A stretch of DNA of 64,000 nt from Hymenobacter rubripertinctus (GTDB lineage: Bacteria; Bacteroidota; Bacteroidia; Cytophagales; Hymenobacteraceae), in NCBI RefSeq assembly GCF_003583925.1, contig NZ_QYCN01000008.1, forward strand, positions 78,585 through 142,584, read 5' to 3'. Under the pieces are notes generated by a model, which was given only the letters and a program-made list of their open reading frames with translations, ran no database searches and was not told where the DNA came from. How positions within the stretch are numbered: the first letter of the stretch is position 1; every line of letters starts with the position of its first letter. Below, in pieces: positions 42,403 through 50,360 of the stretch. The position numbers were made by a program, and so were the translations under genes.

Positions 42403-42963
42403 CTATTCTGCGTAAGGCTCCACGTGCACGGCACTGAGCTGGCCGCGCTGATAGACGACGGACACGTAATTGGTGCGTTCGGTGTCGCCGATACGAACGT
42501 TGGCCGTAGCACCGGGGCCAGGCTGGTGAGCAGCGGCCAGGCGGCGGCGCAGCCGACGACCGTAGGCGGGCTGGAAATTAGTGACCACGGCGTCGCGGAG
42601 CAAATCTTTTTCCGGCGCGCGGTAGAACTCAAACAGGTTGCCCTGGTGGCGTACCAGCAGCAGCGTATCCACCTGATTGGCCTCGTAGAGGTTGCGGCAG
42701 GGCCGGCGGGCTACCACGCGCCCGCCTTCGCCCAGCAGTTCCCGCACCGTGGGTTCCTGCCCGAAGGGCTGTCCGGCCACCGAGTCGTTGGTGAGGCGCA
42801 CGAGCCGGGTAGCAGGAGGCGTAGCAGGGCGCGTTTGGGGGGCAGATTGCGTCGTTCCCTGCGGCCTGCCCGCAGCAGAGCTTGGCTCCGCACCGGCCAG
42901 CACGCCCAACAGCAGCGCGGGAACCGACATGTTGGCAACAGACAGCAGCAGGGAGACAACCAT
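42403..42963 (-). CDS. Secreted protein of unknown function
   Basis: The 186-residue product has a signal peptide (MVVSLLLSVANMSVPALLLG, with a short n-region) and a soluble region: TRLVRLTNDSVAGQPFGQEP, VRELLGEGGRVVARRP, NLYEANQVDTLLLVRHQGN, and ERTNYVSVVYQRGQLSAVHV. No family is recognised. It is probably periplasmic. It lies between yjbQ on its upstream side and the hairpin at its stop. Confidence 0.62.
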   Translation of the reverse strand: MVVSLLLSVANMSVPALLLGVLAGAEPSSAAGRPQGTTQSAPQTRPATPPATRLVRLTNDSVAGQPFGQEPTVRELLGEGGRVVARRPCRNLYEANQVDTLLLVRHQGNLFEFYRAPEKDLLRDAVVTNFQPAYGRRLRRRLAAAHQPGPGATANVRIGDTERTNYVSVVYQRGQLSAVHVEPYAE

Positions 42964-43062
42964 AAGCGGGTATTTGCCCTGCTATACGAGACTGGTGGCC
43001 CTTTGGTCGGCTACGGGTCGAATCAGCGGGCTCCGTGGCGGCCCGGTGCCGGTTGGCGGCGG

Positions 43063-43485
43063 CTACTGTCCCATCAGCGTAGCTACCACCCAACGACGGC
43101 CGCCGTGGGTGCGGTGCTCGCCCAGATAAATGCCCTGCCAGGTGCCCAGCGCCAGTTCACCCCGGCTGATGGGCACGCTCACGGCGTGGCCCAGCAGGCT
43201 GGCCTTGAGGTGGGCCGGCATGTCGTCGGGGCCTTCCTGGGTGTGCCGGAAATAGGGCGCGTTTTCCGGCACCAGCCGCTGGAAAAACTGCTCGAAATCG
43301 TGGCGTACGGTGGGGTCGGCGTTTTCGTTGATGCTCAGGCTGGCAGAGGTGTGCTGGATGAAAAACTGCGCCGTACCTACCTGCAACTGCTCCAGCTCCG
43401 GCAGCTCGGCCACCAGCAAATCGGTAATCAGATGAAAGCCCCGGCTCACGGCCGGCAGCCGCAGGCGTTTCTGGAAGAAGTGCAT
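43063..43485 (-). CDS. yjbQ: YjbQ/UPF0047 family protein, secondary thiamine-phosphate synthase-like
   Basis: The 140-residue product matches YjbQ: RGFHLITDLLVAELPEL, QFFIQHTSASLSINENADP with the His-Thr-Ser pocket, PENAPYFRHTQEGPDDMPAH, VPISRGELALGTWQGIYLGEHR. Family members have weak thiamine-phosphate synthase activity; the main role is uncertain. Cytoplasmic. A long hairpin separates it from the upstream beta-helix lipoprotein gene. Confidence 0.92.
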   Translation of the reverse strand: MHFFQKRLRLPAVSRGFHLITDLLVAELPELEQLQVGTAQFFIQHTSASLSINENADPTVRHDFEQFFQRLVPENAPYFRHTQEGPDDMPAHLKASLLGHAVSVPISRGELALGTWQGIYLGEHRTHGGRRWVVATLMGQ

Positions 43486-43508
43486 CTTTTAGAGGTGGGA
43501 GATGAGAG

Positions 43509-43590
43509 GTGAGAGGTGAGAAAAGGAACATCATTCTGAGCGAAACCGGAGGCGTAGTCGAAGAATGATGTTCCTTTTCTCACCTCTCAC
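43509..43590. repeat. 29-bp perfect inverted repeat, TCATTCTGAGC family
   Basis: Arms 43509-43537 and 43562-43590 are exact complements. The arm and loop include TCATTCTGAGCG, related to the repeats at 12321, 45144 and 49188. It lies just after the stop of the beta-helix lipoprotein gene (43598). Confidence 0.85.
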
Positions 43591-43597
43591 CCATTAC

Positions 43598-45106
43598 TCA
43601 CGGATTTACCCGCTCGTAGGCCCCGATGTCGGGGGTGGTGGGGTTGCGGGGGCGGTTGAGCAGGTCGGTGGTGAGGGCGGGCAGGGGCAGGGCCTTGTTG
43701 CTGGCCGGTGAAAGGGTATCGAGCTGAAAATCCAGGGTTTTGCCCCGGAAGCGGAGCGGCGTGCTCTTGAACAGGTAGTTCGGGCCTTCCACCGGGTTGA
43801 GGATGTTGCCGTTCTGCTGCTGGTTCAGCGGCCCGGCTTTCTCATATTTCTTGGTTTTAAGCACGCTGTTGCGGATGCTGATGGCGCTGGGGTACTGGTC
43901 CCCATCCACAAACTCCAGCTCCTCCCCGTCGCGCATGTTACCCCACACGATGGAGTTGCGCATGAGGAGCACCGGCGCTACCGGGGGCTGCTGCTTGCCG
44001 TTGATTTCAATGGCGGCCGCCAGCAGCACCGAGGGCTTCAGGCGGTTGTTCTGGGTGTAGTTGGCAATGGTGCAGTAGTCGAGCTGCAACTGGCTGCCCT
44101 GCACGCCAAACACGGCGTACTGCTCGCAGTTGGTGATAAGCGTGTTCTGCACCCGGAAGTCGCCGGACAGGCCCAGCAGCGCCGCGCCCTCCAGGAAATA
44201 GCCGCCGTTGAGGCTGGATATATTCCGGAACTCCGCGTTTTCGACCCGCACGCTGGGGTGGGGCTGGCGGTTGAAGGGGTTGAAGATGAGTAGGCCGAAA
44301 GCGCTATTCTTGATTTGGGTGAAGCGCAGCACGTTGTCGTGGCTGCTGGCGTCGAATTCCAGGCCGCCCCACTGGCCCGGCACCTCGCTGTAGAACTCCT
44401 CGCGCCGGTCGCCCAGGAAGCGCACGATGTTGCGGTCGTCGGGCTTGATGGCGCCGGTGGGCTGGTAAGTGGGGTTGCAAAGCAACTGGCCGCGCACCAC
44501 CAGAAACGAGCCCGCGTGGGAGTAAATCCGCGCCCCGGCCTCAATGGTCAGCGTCACGGCCGAATCCACGAGTACGGAGTTGTAGATTACGTGGGGCTTA
44601 TCGGCCTTCCAGATAGTGTTGCGCTTAATCTGTTCCCCATCGTGAAAATAGGCGTTCTGCCCGTAACTGAGCACTTTTACGGCCTGCTCGTTGCCGTTGG
44701 TACGAAAGCGCAGGTCGTCCACTACCAGAAACGGCTTGAGGGCGGTGGGCGTGGGGTCGATGGTGGCCCGCACCAGCACCAGCAGGCTGTCCTGGCCCCG
44801 GATTTCCACATCGCGCAGCGTCAGGCCGGCGTCCCCGTTCACCAGCAGGCTGTACGTTGCGCCGGGCCGGCTCTGCAGGCTAATTTCTGCCACCCGCACG
44901 GCGCGGGCGTTGCGGTTGTACACCCACAGACGCTTGCTCACCGTGCCCACCGATACGAACACGGTATCGAACTTCACCGTGTCGAGCGAGAATTCCAGCT
45001 TGGCGCTGCTGTCCGTGGTCAGCAGGTCTTCCTTGGGCTCGCAGCCGGGTAGCAGCACCGTAACCAGGGCCGAGAGAACGAGCAGCAGCGGGAGCAGAAA
45101 GCGCAT
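43598..45106 (-). CDS. Lipoprotein with right-handed beta-helix repeats
   Basis: The 502-residue product has a lipobox LLPGCEPK (Cys about 22), a beta-rich region to about residue 170, then parallel beta-helix coils about 175-440 (TIEAGARIYSHAGSFLVVRG, NVLRFTQIKNSAFGLLIF, VRVENAEFRNISSLNGGYF, VQNTLITNCEQYAVFGV, LLMRNSIVWGN). It ends in DIGAYERVNP, the choice-of-anchor/parallel-helix end motif seen in surface proteins. It is likely surface-exposed and may bind carbohydrate; no catalytic residues were assigned. Confidence 0.82.
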   Translation of the reverse strand: MRFLLPLLLVLSALVTVLLPGCEPKEDLLTTDSSAKLEFSLDTVKFDTVFVSVGTVSKRLWVYNRNARAVRVAEISLQSRPGATYSLLVNGDAGLTLRDVEIRGQDSLLVLVRATIDPTPTALKPFLVVDDLRFRTNGNEQAVKVLSYGQNAYFHDGEQIKRNTIWKADKPHVIYNSVLVDSAVTLTIEAGARIYSHAGSFLVVRGQLLCNPTYQPTGAIKPDDRNIVRFLGDRREEFYSEVPGQWGGLEFDASSHDNVLRFTQIKNSAFGLLIFNPFNRQPHPSVRVENAEFRNISSLNGGYFLEGAALLGLSGDFRVQNTLITNCEQYAVFGVQGSQLQLDYCTIANYTQNNRLKPSVLLAAAIEINGKQQPPVAPVLLMRNSIVWGNMRDGEELEFVDGDQYPSAISIRNSVLKTKKYEKAGPLNQQQNGNILNPVEGPNYLFKSTPLRFRGKTLDFQLDTLSPASNKALPLPALTTDLLNRPRNPTTPDIGAYERVNP

Positions 45107-45141
45107 AACTGGTTTTTGGTGAGTGGAAGCACTATAAAACG

Positions 45142-45238
45142 GTCATCCTGAGCGGAGCCAAGGACCTTATCACGTTGCTACGAGTCCGTTCGGGGTACTC
45201 CCAGACGTGATAAGGTCCTTGGCTCCGCTCAGGATGAC
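45142..45238. repeat. 34-bp perfect inverted repeat, TCATCCTGAGC family
   Basis: Arms 45142-45175 and 45205-45238 are exact complements; the arm starts GTCATCCTGAGCGGAGCCAA. It lies between prfA (stop at 45262) and the beta-helix lipoprotein gene. Confidence 0.88.
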
Positions 45239-45261
45239 AAACGCTCAACAACCAACAACTA

Positions 45262-46332
45262 TTACCCGATGCCTTCCTGTAACCGCGCGGCGCTTTCGGC
45301 CAGGCGCAGCTGCTCCACAAAGTCGTCGATGTTGCCGTCCATCACGTTGGCCAGGTTGTGCACCGTGAAGCCGATGCGGTGGTCGGTTACGCGGCCCTGG
45401 GGGTAGTTGTAGGTCCGGATTTTGTCCGACCGGTCGCCGCTGCCAATCATGCTTTTGCGCTGGGCACCTTCGGCTTCGTTCTTCTTGGCCAGCTCGATTT
45501 CGTAAATCCGCGAACGAAGCACGCCCAGGGCCTTATCAAAGTTCTTGAGCTGCGATTTCTGGTCCTGGCACTGGGCCACGAGGCCGGTGGGCAGGTGGGT
45601 GAGGCGCACGGCCGAGTACGTCGTGTTCACCGACTGGCCCCCGGGACCCGACGACATGAACAGGTCCTTGCGCACGTCGTTCATGTCGATCTGCACGTCG
45701 AGCTCCTCGGCCTCCGGCATCACCACAATCGAGGCTACCGAGGTGTGGATGCGGCCCTGGGTTTCGGTGGCCGGCACGCGCTGCACGCGGTGCACGCCAC
45801 TTTCAAACTTGAGCTTGCCGTACACATCCTCGCCTTTCAGGGCCAGAATAATTTCCTTGTAGCCGCCCGAAGTGCCTTCGGTGGCATCAATGAGGTCCAT
45901 TTTGAGGTTGTGCTTTTCGGCGTAGCGCATGTACATACGCTGCAGGTCGCCGGCAAAAATGGCGGCCTCGTCGCCCCCGGCCCCGGCCCGGATTTCCATG
46001 ATAACGTCCTTGCTGTCGTTGGGGTCTTTGGGGATGAGCAGCTCCTTAATAACGGCTTCCAGGCGCTCCTGCTCGGGGTAGAGCGTTTCCAGCTCATCCT
46101 TGGCCATCTGGCGGAAGTCCTCGTCCTTCTCGGTGGAAATAACCAGCTTGGAGCCGTCGATGTTGGCCAGCACGTTCTGGTAGGCCTTGTACTCGACCAT
46201 GATTTTGCCGAGGTCCTTATACTCCTTGTTGAGGGCCTTGAAGCGTTTCATGTCGCTCATGGCTTCGGGTTGGGTGAGCTGCTCGCTCACGTCCTCAAAG
46301 CGCCGTTGAATGGCCTCCAGTTTATCTAGCAT
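45262..46332 (-). CDS. prfA: Peptide chain release factor 1
   Basis: The 356-residue protein reads UAA and UAG and releases the peptide from the ribosome. It has the GGQ catalytic motif (SSGPGGQSVNTTYSAVRL) about residue 228 and the codon-reading PAT in HRVQRVPATETQGRI, the RF1 type, about residue 189. The AGAGGDEAAIFAGDL segment and length fit. The ATG is the first of the frame. It is divergent to the threonine operon. Confidence 0.97.
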   Translation of the reverse strand: MLDKLEAIQRRFEDVSEQLTQPEAMSDMKRFKALNKEYKDLGKIMVEYKAYQNVLANIDGSKLVISTEKDEDFRQMAKDELETLYPEQERLEAVIKELLIPKDPNDSKDVIMEIRAGAGGDEAAIFAGDLQRMYMRYAEKHNLKMDLIDATEGTSGGYKEIILALKGEDVYGKLKFESGVHRVQRVPATETQGRIHTSVASIVVMPEAEELDVQIDMNDVRKDLFMSSGPGGQSVNTTYSAVRLTHLPTGLVAQCQDQKSQLKNFDKALGVLRSRIYEIELAKKNEAEGAQRKSMIGSGDRSDKIRTYNYPQGRVTDHRIGFTVHNLANVMDGNIDDFVEQLRLAESAARLQEGIG

Positions 46333-46446
46333 CTTGCCTGCGGAAATTGTAGTTAGGAGTGCAAAGGTACGGAAACGAAGCCGTTGATAAATAAGGCGGA
46401 AGTAGTTGGGGGCGGTAGAAATCGTAAATACTGCCGGCCTCCGGTG
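46333..46446. other. prfA-thr divergent spacer
   Basis: This spacer should hold the prfA promoter on the minus strand. No further gene or strong repeat was seen. Confidence 0.45.
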
Positions 46447-46474
46447 TTGTGCGTTTCAGATAATTCCTACTTTG
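46447..46474 (+). promoter_or_regulatory. Promoter of the threonine operon
   Basis: A TTG at 46447-46449 and TACTTTG at 46468-46474 are 18 bases apart, the Bacteroidota -33/-7 pattern. Transcription would start near 46480, just before the leader peptide at 46496. Confidence 0.6.
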
Positions 46475-46495
46475 GCTGCCGTTACCCCCCCTCCT

Positions 46496-46588
46496 ATGGT
46501 TCGGCTACGTGCTCTTCCGGCTTTTCCCCCCGCTTTCCCCGTCGGCTGCCCGACAGGGGCCAGCACGACAATTACCACAACCTGCTGA
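46496..46588 (+). CDS. thrL: Threonine operon leader peptide
   Basis: This 30-residue frame ends in GASTTITTTC and a TGA: five threonines and one isoleucine in six codons (ACG ACA ATT ACC ACA ACC). The same Thr/Ile-rich design is known from the thrL peptide of gammaproteobacteria. Upstream it is Pro/Ala/Arg-rich with no obvious function. The stop codon lies inside the 5' arm of the antiterminator, and a terminator follows 80 bases later, so translation of these codons would sense charged tRNA-Thr and tRNA-Ile. ATG 46496 lies about 15 bases after the likely transcription start; a longer frame from 46406 would begin upstream of the promoter. Confidence 0.8.
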   Translation: MVRLRALPAFPPAFPVGCPTGASTTITTTC

Positions 46589-46682
46589 AGCGGGCTGCGG
46601 AACTCCTTACCCTTTCTGATTCGCCGCCCGCTTCGCCGGTAAGCTTCCCTCAAGGGAGCCCCGGACCGAAAGCGGGTTTTTT
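46587..46682 (+). promoter_or_regulatory. Threonine attenuator (antiterminator/terminator)
   Basis: Region 2 is GAAGCGGG at 46587-46594, overlapping the leader stop. It pairs with region 3, CCCGCTTC at 46627-46634, and the pairing extends with CTGCG. Region 3 can instead pair with region 4, AAGCGGG at 46670-46676, with inner CCGG/CCGG and GCTTCCCT/AGGGAGC pairings, followed by six T (46677-46682). A ribosome stalled on the Thr codons leaves region 2 free, giving the antiterminator; one reaching the stop covers region 2, giving the terminator. The choice is the classic one. Confidence 0.8.
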
Positions 46683-46718
46683 CTCGTCCATTCAGTAGCA
46701 CTTCTACTTTAGCATAGT

Positions 46719-49157
46719 ATGCAGGTTTTGAAATTCGGAGGCTCGTCGGTGGCAACGGCCGAAAATATGTTCAGAGTGCTGAATCTGGCCGAAGCGGCGG
46801 CCCGGCACGCGCCCACGGTGGTCGTGGTATCGGCCCTGGGCGGCGTGACCGACGCGCTGATTGCGGCCGGCCGCCGCGCCGCCGCCGCCGACGGCAGCTA
46901 CCGGGACTTGCTGCGGGAGCTGGAGCTGCGCCACCTGGAGGCTGTGCGTGGCCTGCTCCCACTCACGGGCCAGAGTGCCGCGCTGAGTTTGATAAAAACC
47001 AACTGCAACGAGCTGGAAAGCCTCTGCGACGGCGTATTTGCCCTCGGCGAGCTGTCGGCGCGTACCCTGGACCGGCTGGTGGGCTACGGCGAGTTGCTCT
47101 CGTCGCGGCTGGTGGCGGCGGGGCTGGGCGCGCGGGGCACGGCCCACCAGTGGCTGGATAGCCGTCAGCTCATCCGCACCGATGCCCGCTACGGCCACGC
47201 CACCGTTGATTTCGCCGCTACTAACCCCCTCATTCAGGCCGCTGCCACCGGCGAAGTGGCGCTGTACGTGGCCCCCGGCTTCGTGGCCGGCGCCCCCGAC
47301 GGCACCACCACCACCCTGGGCCGCGGCGGCTCCGACTACACGGCCGCCATTTTCGCCGGGGCGCTGGGGGCCGAGAAGCTGGAAATCTGGACCGACGTGA
47401 GCGGGATGATGACCGCCGACCCGCGCCTGGTGCGGGCCGCCCGGCCCATTGCGCGCATCAGCTACCAGGAGGCCATGGAGCTCTCCCACTTCGGGGCCAA
47501 GGTGCTCTACCCGCCCACTATTCAGCCAGTGATGAAGTCCGGGATTCCGCTCTGGATCAAGAACACGTTTGCCCCCGAGGATGCCGGCACGCTGGTGGAA
47601 GTGGCCCCGCCGGCCAACCAGGCCTTCGTGCGGGGCATTTCCAGCATTGGGCCGGTGGCGCTGCTGCGGCTGGAAGGCAGCGGCATGGTGGGCGTGCCGG
47701 GCTTCTCACGGCGGCTGTTCGCGGCCCTGGCCCGGGAGCAGGTCAACGTGATTCTCATCACCCAGAGCTCCTCCGAGCACTCCATCTGCGTGGCCGTGAG
47801 CACCCCGGATGCCGACCGCGCCCAGCACGCCGCCGACCAGGAGTTTGCGGCCGAAATCAGTAGCGGCCTGCTCGACCCGCTCGACCGGGAGGATGAGCTG
47901 GCCATTGTGGCCCTGGTGGGCGAGCAGATGAAGAACCACCCCGGCATCAGTGGGCGGATGTTTGGGGCGCTGGGGCAGAACGGGGTGAATATCCGGGCCA
48001 TTGCCCAGGGCTCCTCGGAGAAGAATATTTCCACCGTTATCCGCCAGCAGGACGTGCGCAAAGCCATTAATGTGCTGCACGAGACCTTCTTTGAGGCCAC
48101 TACGCGCCAGGTGAACGTGGTGGTGGCGGGCGTGGGCAACGTGGGCCGTAAGCTGCTGGAGCAGCTGGCGCGCCAGCAGCCCTGGCTGCGCGAGAAGCTG
48201 CGCCTGAACCTGCGCGTGGTGGGCCTGGCCAACAGCCGGCAGTTCGTGCTCGATGAAAACGGCCTGGACCTCACCAACTGGGAAGCTGCCCTAGCCGCCG
48301 GCCCCGCCCTGGATCTGGACCAGCTCACCACCAGCCTGCTGGCCCTGAACCTGCGCAACACCGTGTTCGTAGACGTAACGGCCAGCCCCACCGTGGCCCA
48401 AACGTACGCCGGGCTGCTGGCCAGAAGCGTGGCCGTGGTGGCCTGCAACAAGGTGGCCGCCTCCTCGGAGTACGCGCAGTATGCCCGGCTGAAGGCCCTG
48501 GCCCAGGAGTTTAACACCCAGTTTCTGTTCGAAACCAACGTAGGCGCCGGCTTGCCCGTCATCGGGACGCTGAATGATTTGCTGCGCAGCGGCGACGAGG
48601 TGCAGCGGATGCAGGCGGTGCTTTCGGGCACGCTCAACTTCGTGTTCAACAACTACGACGGCACCCGGCCCTTCGCGGAGGTGGTGCGCCAGGCCCAGGC
48701 CGAAGGCTACACCGAGCCCGACCCCCGCCTCGACCTGACGGGCACGGACGTAGCCCGCAAAATCCTCATTCTGGCCCGCGAAGCCGGCTACCCCCTGGAA
48801 ATGCCCGACGTGGAAAACGACCCGTTCCTGCCCGCCGCCTGCCTCGAAGGCGACGTGCCCGCCTTCTATGAGCAGCTCGCCGCCCACGAAGCCCACTTCA
48901 AGGGCCTCTACGACGCGGCGGCCAACCAAGGCAAAAAGCTCCGCTTTGTGGCCAGTTTTGAGAACGGTCAGGCCCGCGTGGGCCTGCAAAGCGTAGCCCC
49001 CGGCCACGATTTGTACTCGTTGCAGGGCAAAGACAACGCCGTACTCTTCTACACCAACCGCTACGTGGAGCAGCCCCTGGTGATAAAAGGGGCCGGCGCC
49101 GGGGCCGAGGTAACCGCCTCCGGCGTGTTTGCCGACGTGCTGCGGGCCGCGCATTAG
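46719..49157 (+). CDS. thrA: Bifunctional aspartate kinase / homoserine dehydrogenase
   Basis: The 812-residue protein carries out the first and third steps from aspartate to threonine and methionine. Residues 1-290 are the kinase (KFGGSSVATAENMF, GRGGSDYTAAIFAGAL, EIWTDVSGMMTADPR), then two ACT regulatory units about 310-460 (LEGSGMVGVPGFSRRLF, VGEQMKNHPGISGRMF) for feedback by threonine. From about 465 comes homoserine dehydrogenase: VVVAGVGNVGRKLLEQL (NAD(P) site), VACNKVAASSEY, FETNVGAGLPVIGTLNDLL and LSGTLNFVFNNYDG. Length fits the fused enzyme. It is first of the thrABC operon and under the attenuator. Confidence 0.97.
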   Translation: MQVLKFGGSSVATAENMFRVLNLAEAAARHAPTVVVVSALGGVTDALIAAGRRAAAADGSYRDLLRELELRHLEAVRGLLPLTGQSAALSLIKTNCNELESLCDGVFALGELSARTLDRLVGYGELLSSRLVAAGLGARGTAHQWLDSRQLIRTDARYGHATVDFAATNPLIQAAATGEVALYVAPGFVAGAPDGTTTTLGRGGSDYTAAIFAGALGAEKLEIWTDVSGMMTADPRLVRAARPIARISYQEAMELSHFGAKVLYPPTIQPVMKSGIPLWIKNTFAPEDAGTLVEVAPPANQAFVRGISSIGPVALLRLEGSGMVGVPGFSRRLFAALAREQVNVILITQSSSEHSICVAVSTPDADRAQHAADQEFAAEISSGLLDPLDREDELAIVALVGEQMKNHPGISGRMFGALGQNGVNIRAIAQGSSEKNISTVIRQQDVRKAINVLHETFFEATTRQVNVVVAGVGNVGRKLLEQLARQQPWLREKLRLNLRVVGLANSRQFVLDENGLDLTNWEAALAAGPALDLDQLTTSLLALNLRNTVFVDVTASPTVAQTYAGLLARSVAVVACNKVAASSEYAQYARLKALAQEFNTQFLFETNVGAGLPVIGTLNDLLRSGDEVQRMQAVLSGTLNFVFNNYDGTRPFAEVVRQAQAEGYTEPDPRLDLTGTDVARKILILAREAGYPLEMPDVENDPFLPAACLEGDVPAFYEQLAAHEAHFKGLYDAAANQGKKLRFVASFENGQARVGLQSVAPGHDLYSLQGKDNAVLFYTNRYVEQPLVIKGAGAGAEVTASGVFADVLRAAH

Positions 49158-49185
49158 GTGTATTTGCTGAAAGCTACTACAAACG

Positions 49186-49303
49186 TGTCATGCTGAGCGA
49201 AGGCGCAAGCCGGAGTCGAAGCATCTTTACTGCTCCGTTAAATGGTCATTGAATAGTCAGAGGTAGAGATGCTTCGACTCCGCTCCGCTGCGCTCAGCAT
49301 GAC
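49186..49303. repeat. Inverted repeat between thrA and thrB, TCATGCTGAGC family
   Basis: GTCATGCTGAGCG (49186-) pairs with CGCTCAGCATGAC ending at 49303, and CGGAGTCGAAGCATCT pairs with AGATGCTTCGACTCCG; the two parts are separated by small unpaired stretches. It sits in the middle of the thr operon between two coding genes. Confidence 0.8.
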
Positions 49304-49350
49304 CCGTTCTTGTTAATCCTGATTTCCTCCCGCCTCTCCTTCTTTCCCCA

Positions 49351-50289
49351 ATGTCCTTTTCCAGTAATACCGTTACCGTTCTCGCCCCGGCTACTGTGGC
49401 CAACGTGGTGTGCGGGTTTGATGTGCTGGGCTTTGCCCTGGCCGAGCCCCACGACGAAATGCACCTGCGCCTGACCGACGAGCCGGGGGTACACATCCTC
49501 AACGACGACGACTTTGGCCTGCCCACCGTGCCGGCCCGCAACGTGGCCGGGGCGGCCCTGCTGGCTATGCTGCGCGCCGCTCCTGAAGTGACGGGCGTGG
49601 AGGTGCGCATCCGTAAGCACATCCGGCCGGGCAGCGGTATCGGGAGCAGCGCGGCCAGCGCGGCGGGGGCGGTGGTGGGCCTGAACGCGCTGTTGGGCGG
49701 CCGGTTCAGCCGGCCCGAGCTGGTGGAATTTGCTATGTACGGGGAGGAAGTGGCCTCCGGGGTGCGCCACGCTGATAACATTGCGCCGGCCATTTACGGG
49801 GGCGTCACCCTCATCCGGGCCACCACGCCCACTCCGGATATTGTGCCGCTGGATGCCCCGCCCCTGTTCGTGACGGTGGTCCACCCCCAGATTGAGGTGA
49901 AAACCTCCGACGCCCGCCGGATTCTCAAGCAGCAGGTGCCGCTTCAGGACGCCATCCGGCAGTGGGGCAACGTGGGAGCCCTGGTGGCCGGTCTGCTCCA
50001 GCACGATTACGCCCTCATCGGCCGGGCTCTGGAGGACGTCATTATCGAGCCCGTGCGCAGCATTCTGATTCCCGGTTTCCAGCAGGTCAAGGACGGCAGC
50101 CACGCCGCCGGAGCCCTGGGCGGCGGCATTTCCGGCTCCGGCCCCTCACTGTTCATGCTCAGCCAGCACGAAGCCACCGCCCAGGCCGTGGCCGACGTTA
50201 TGCGCGACACCTACGACCGGCTCGGCCTGGCGTACTATGTGTACCAGACCACTATTAATAAAACCGGCTGCCAGGTTCTGACCAACTGA
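49351..50289 (+). CDS. thrB: Homoserine kinase
   Basis: The 312-residue GHMP kinase phosphorylates homoserine with ATP, the step before threonine synthase. Typical features are VTVLAPATVANVVCGFDVLG at the start, the ATP loop RPGSGIGSSAASAAGAVVGL about residues 92-111, and late GALGGGISGSGPSLFML. Length fits. It follows thrA by 193 bases and precedes thrC by 71 bases in the same operon. Confidence 0.96.
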   Translation: MSFSSNTVTVLAPATVANVVCGFDVLGFALAEPHDEMHLRLTDEPGVHILNDDDFGLPTVPARNVAGAALLAMLRAAPEVTGVEVRIRKHIRPGSGIGSSAASAAGAVVGLNALLGGRFSRPELVEFAMYGEEVASGVRHADNIAPAIYGGVTLIRATTPTPDIVPLDAPPLFVTVVHPQIEVKTSDARRILKQQVPLQDAIRQWGNVGALVAGLLQHDYALIGRALEDVIIEPVRSILIPGFQQVKDGSHAAGALGGGISGSGPSLFMLSQHEATAQAVADVMRDTYDRLGLAYYVYQTTINKTGCQVLTN

Positions 50290-50360
50290 CGTCACTATGT
50301 ACCGCGAAACGGACTTTGGCGGTACATCTGCTCACCCCATTATTTCCTCACCCGAAATCA

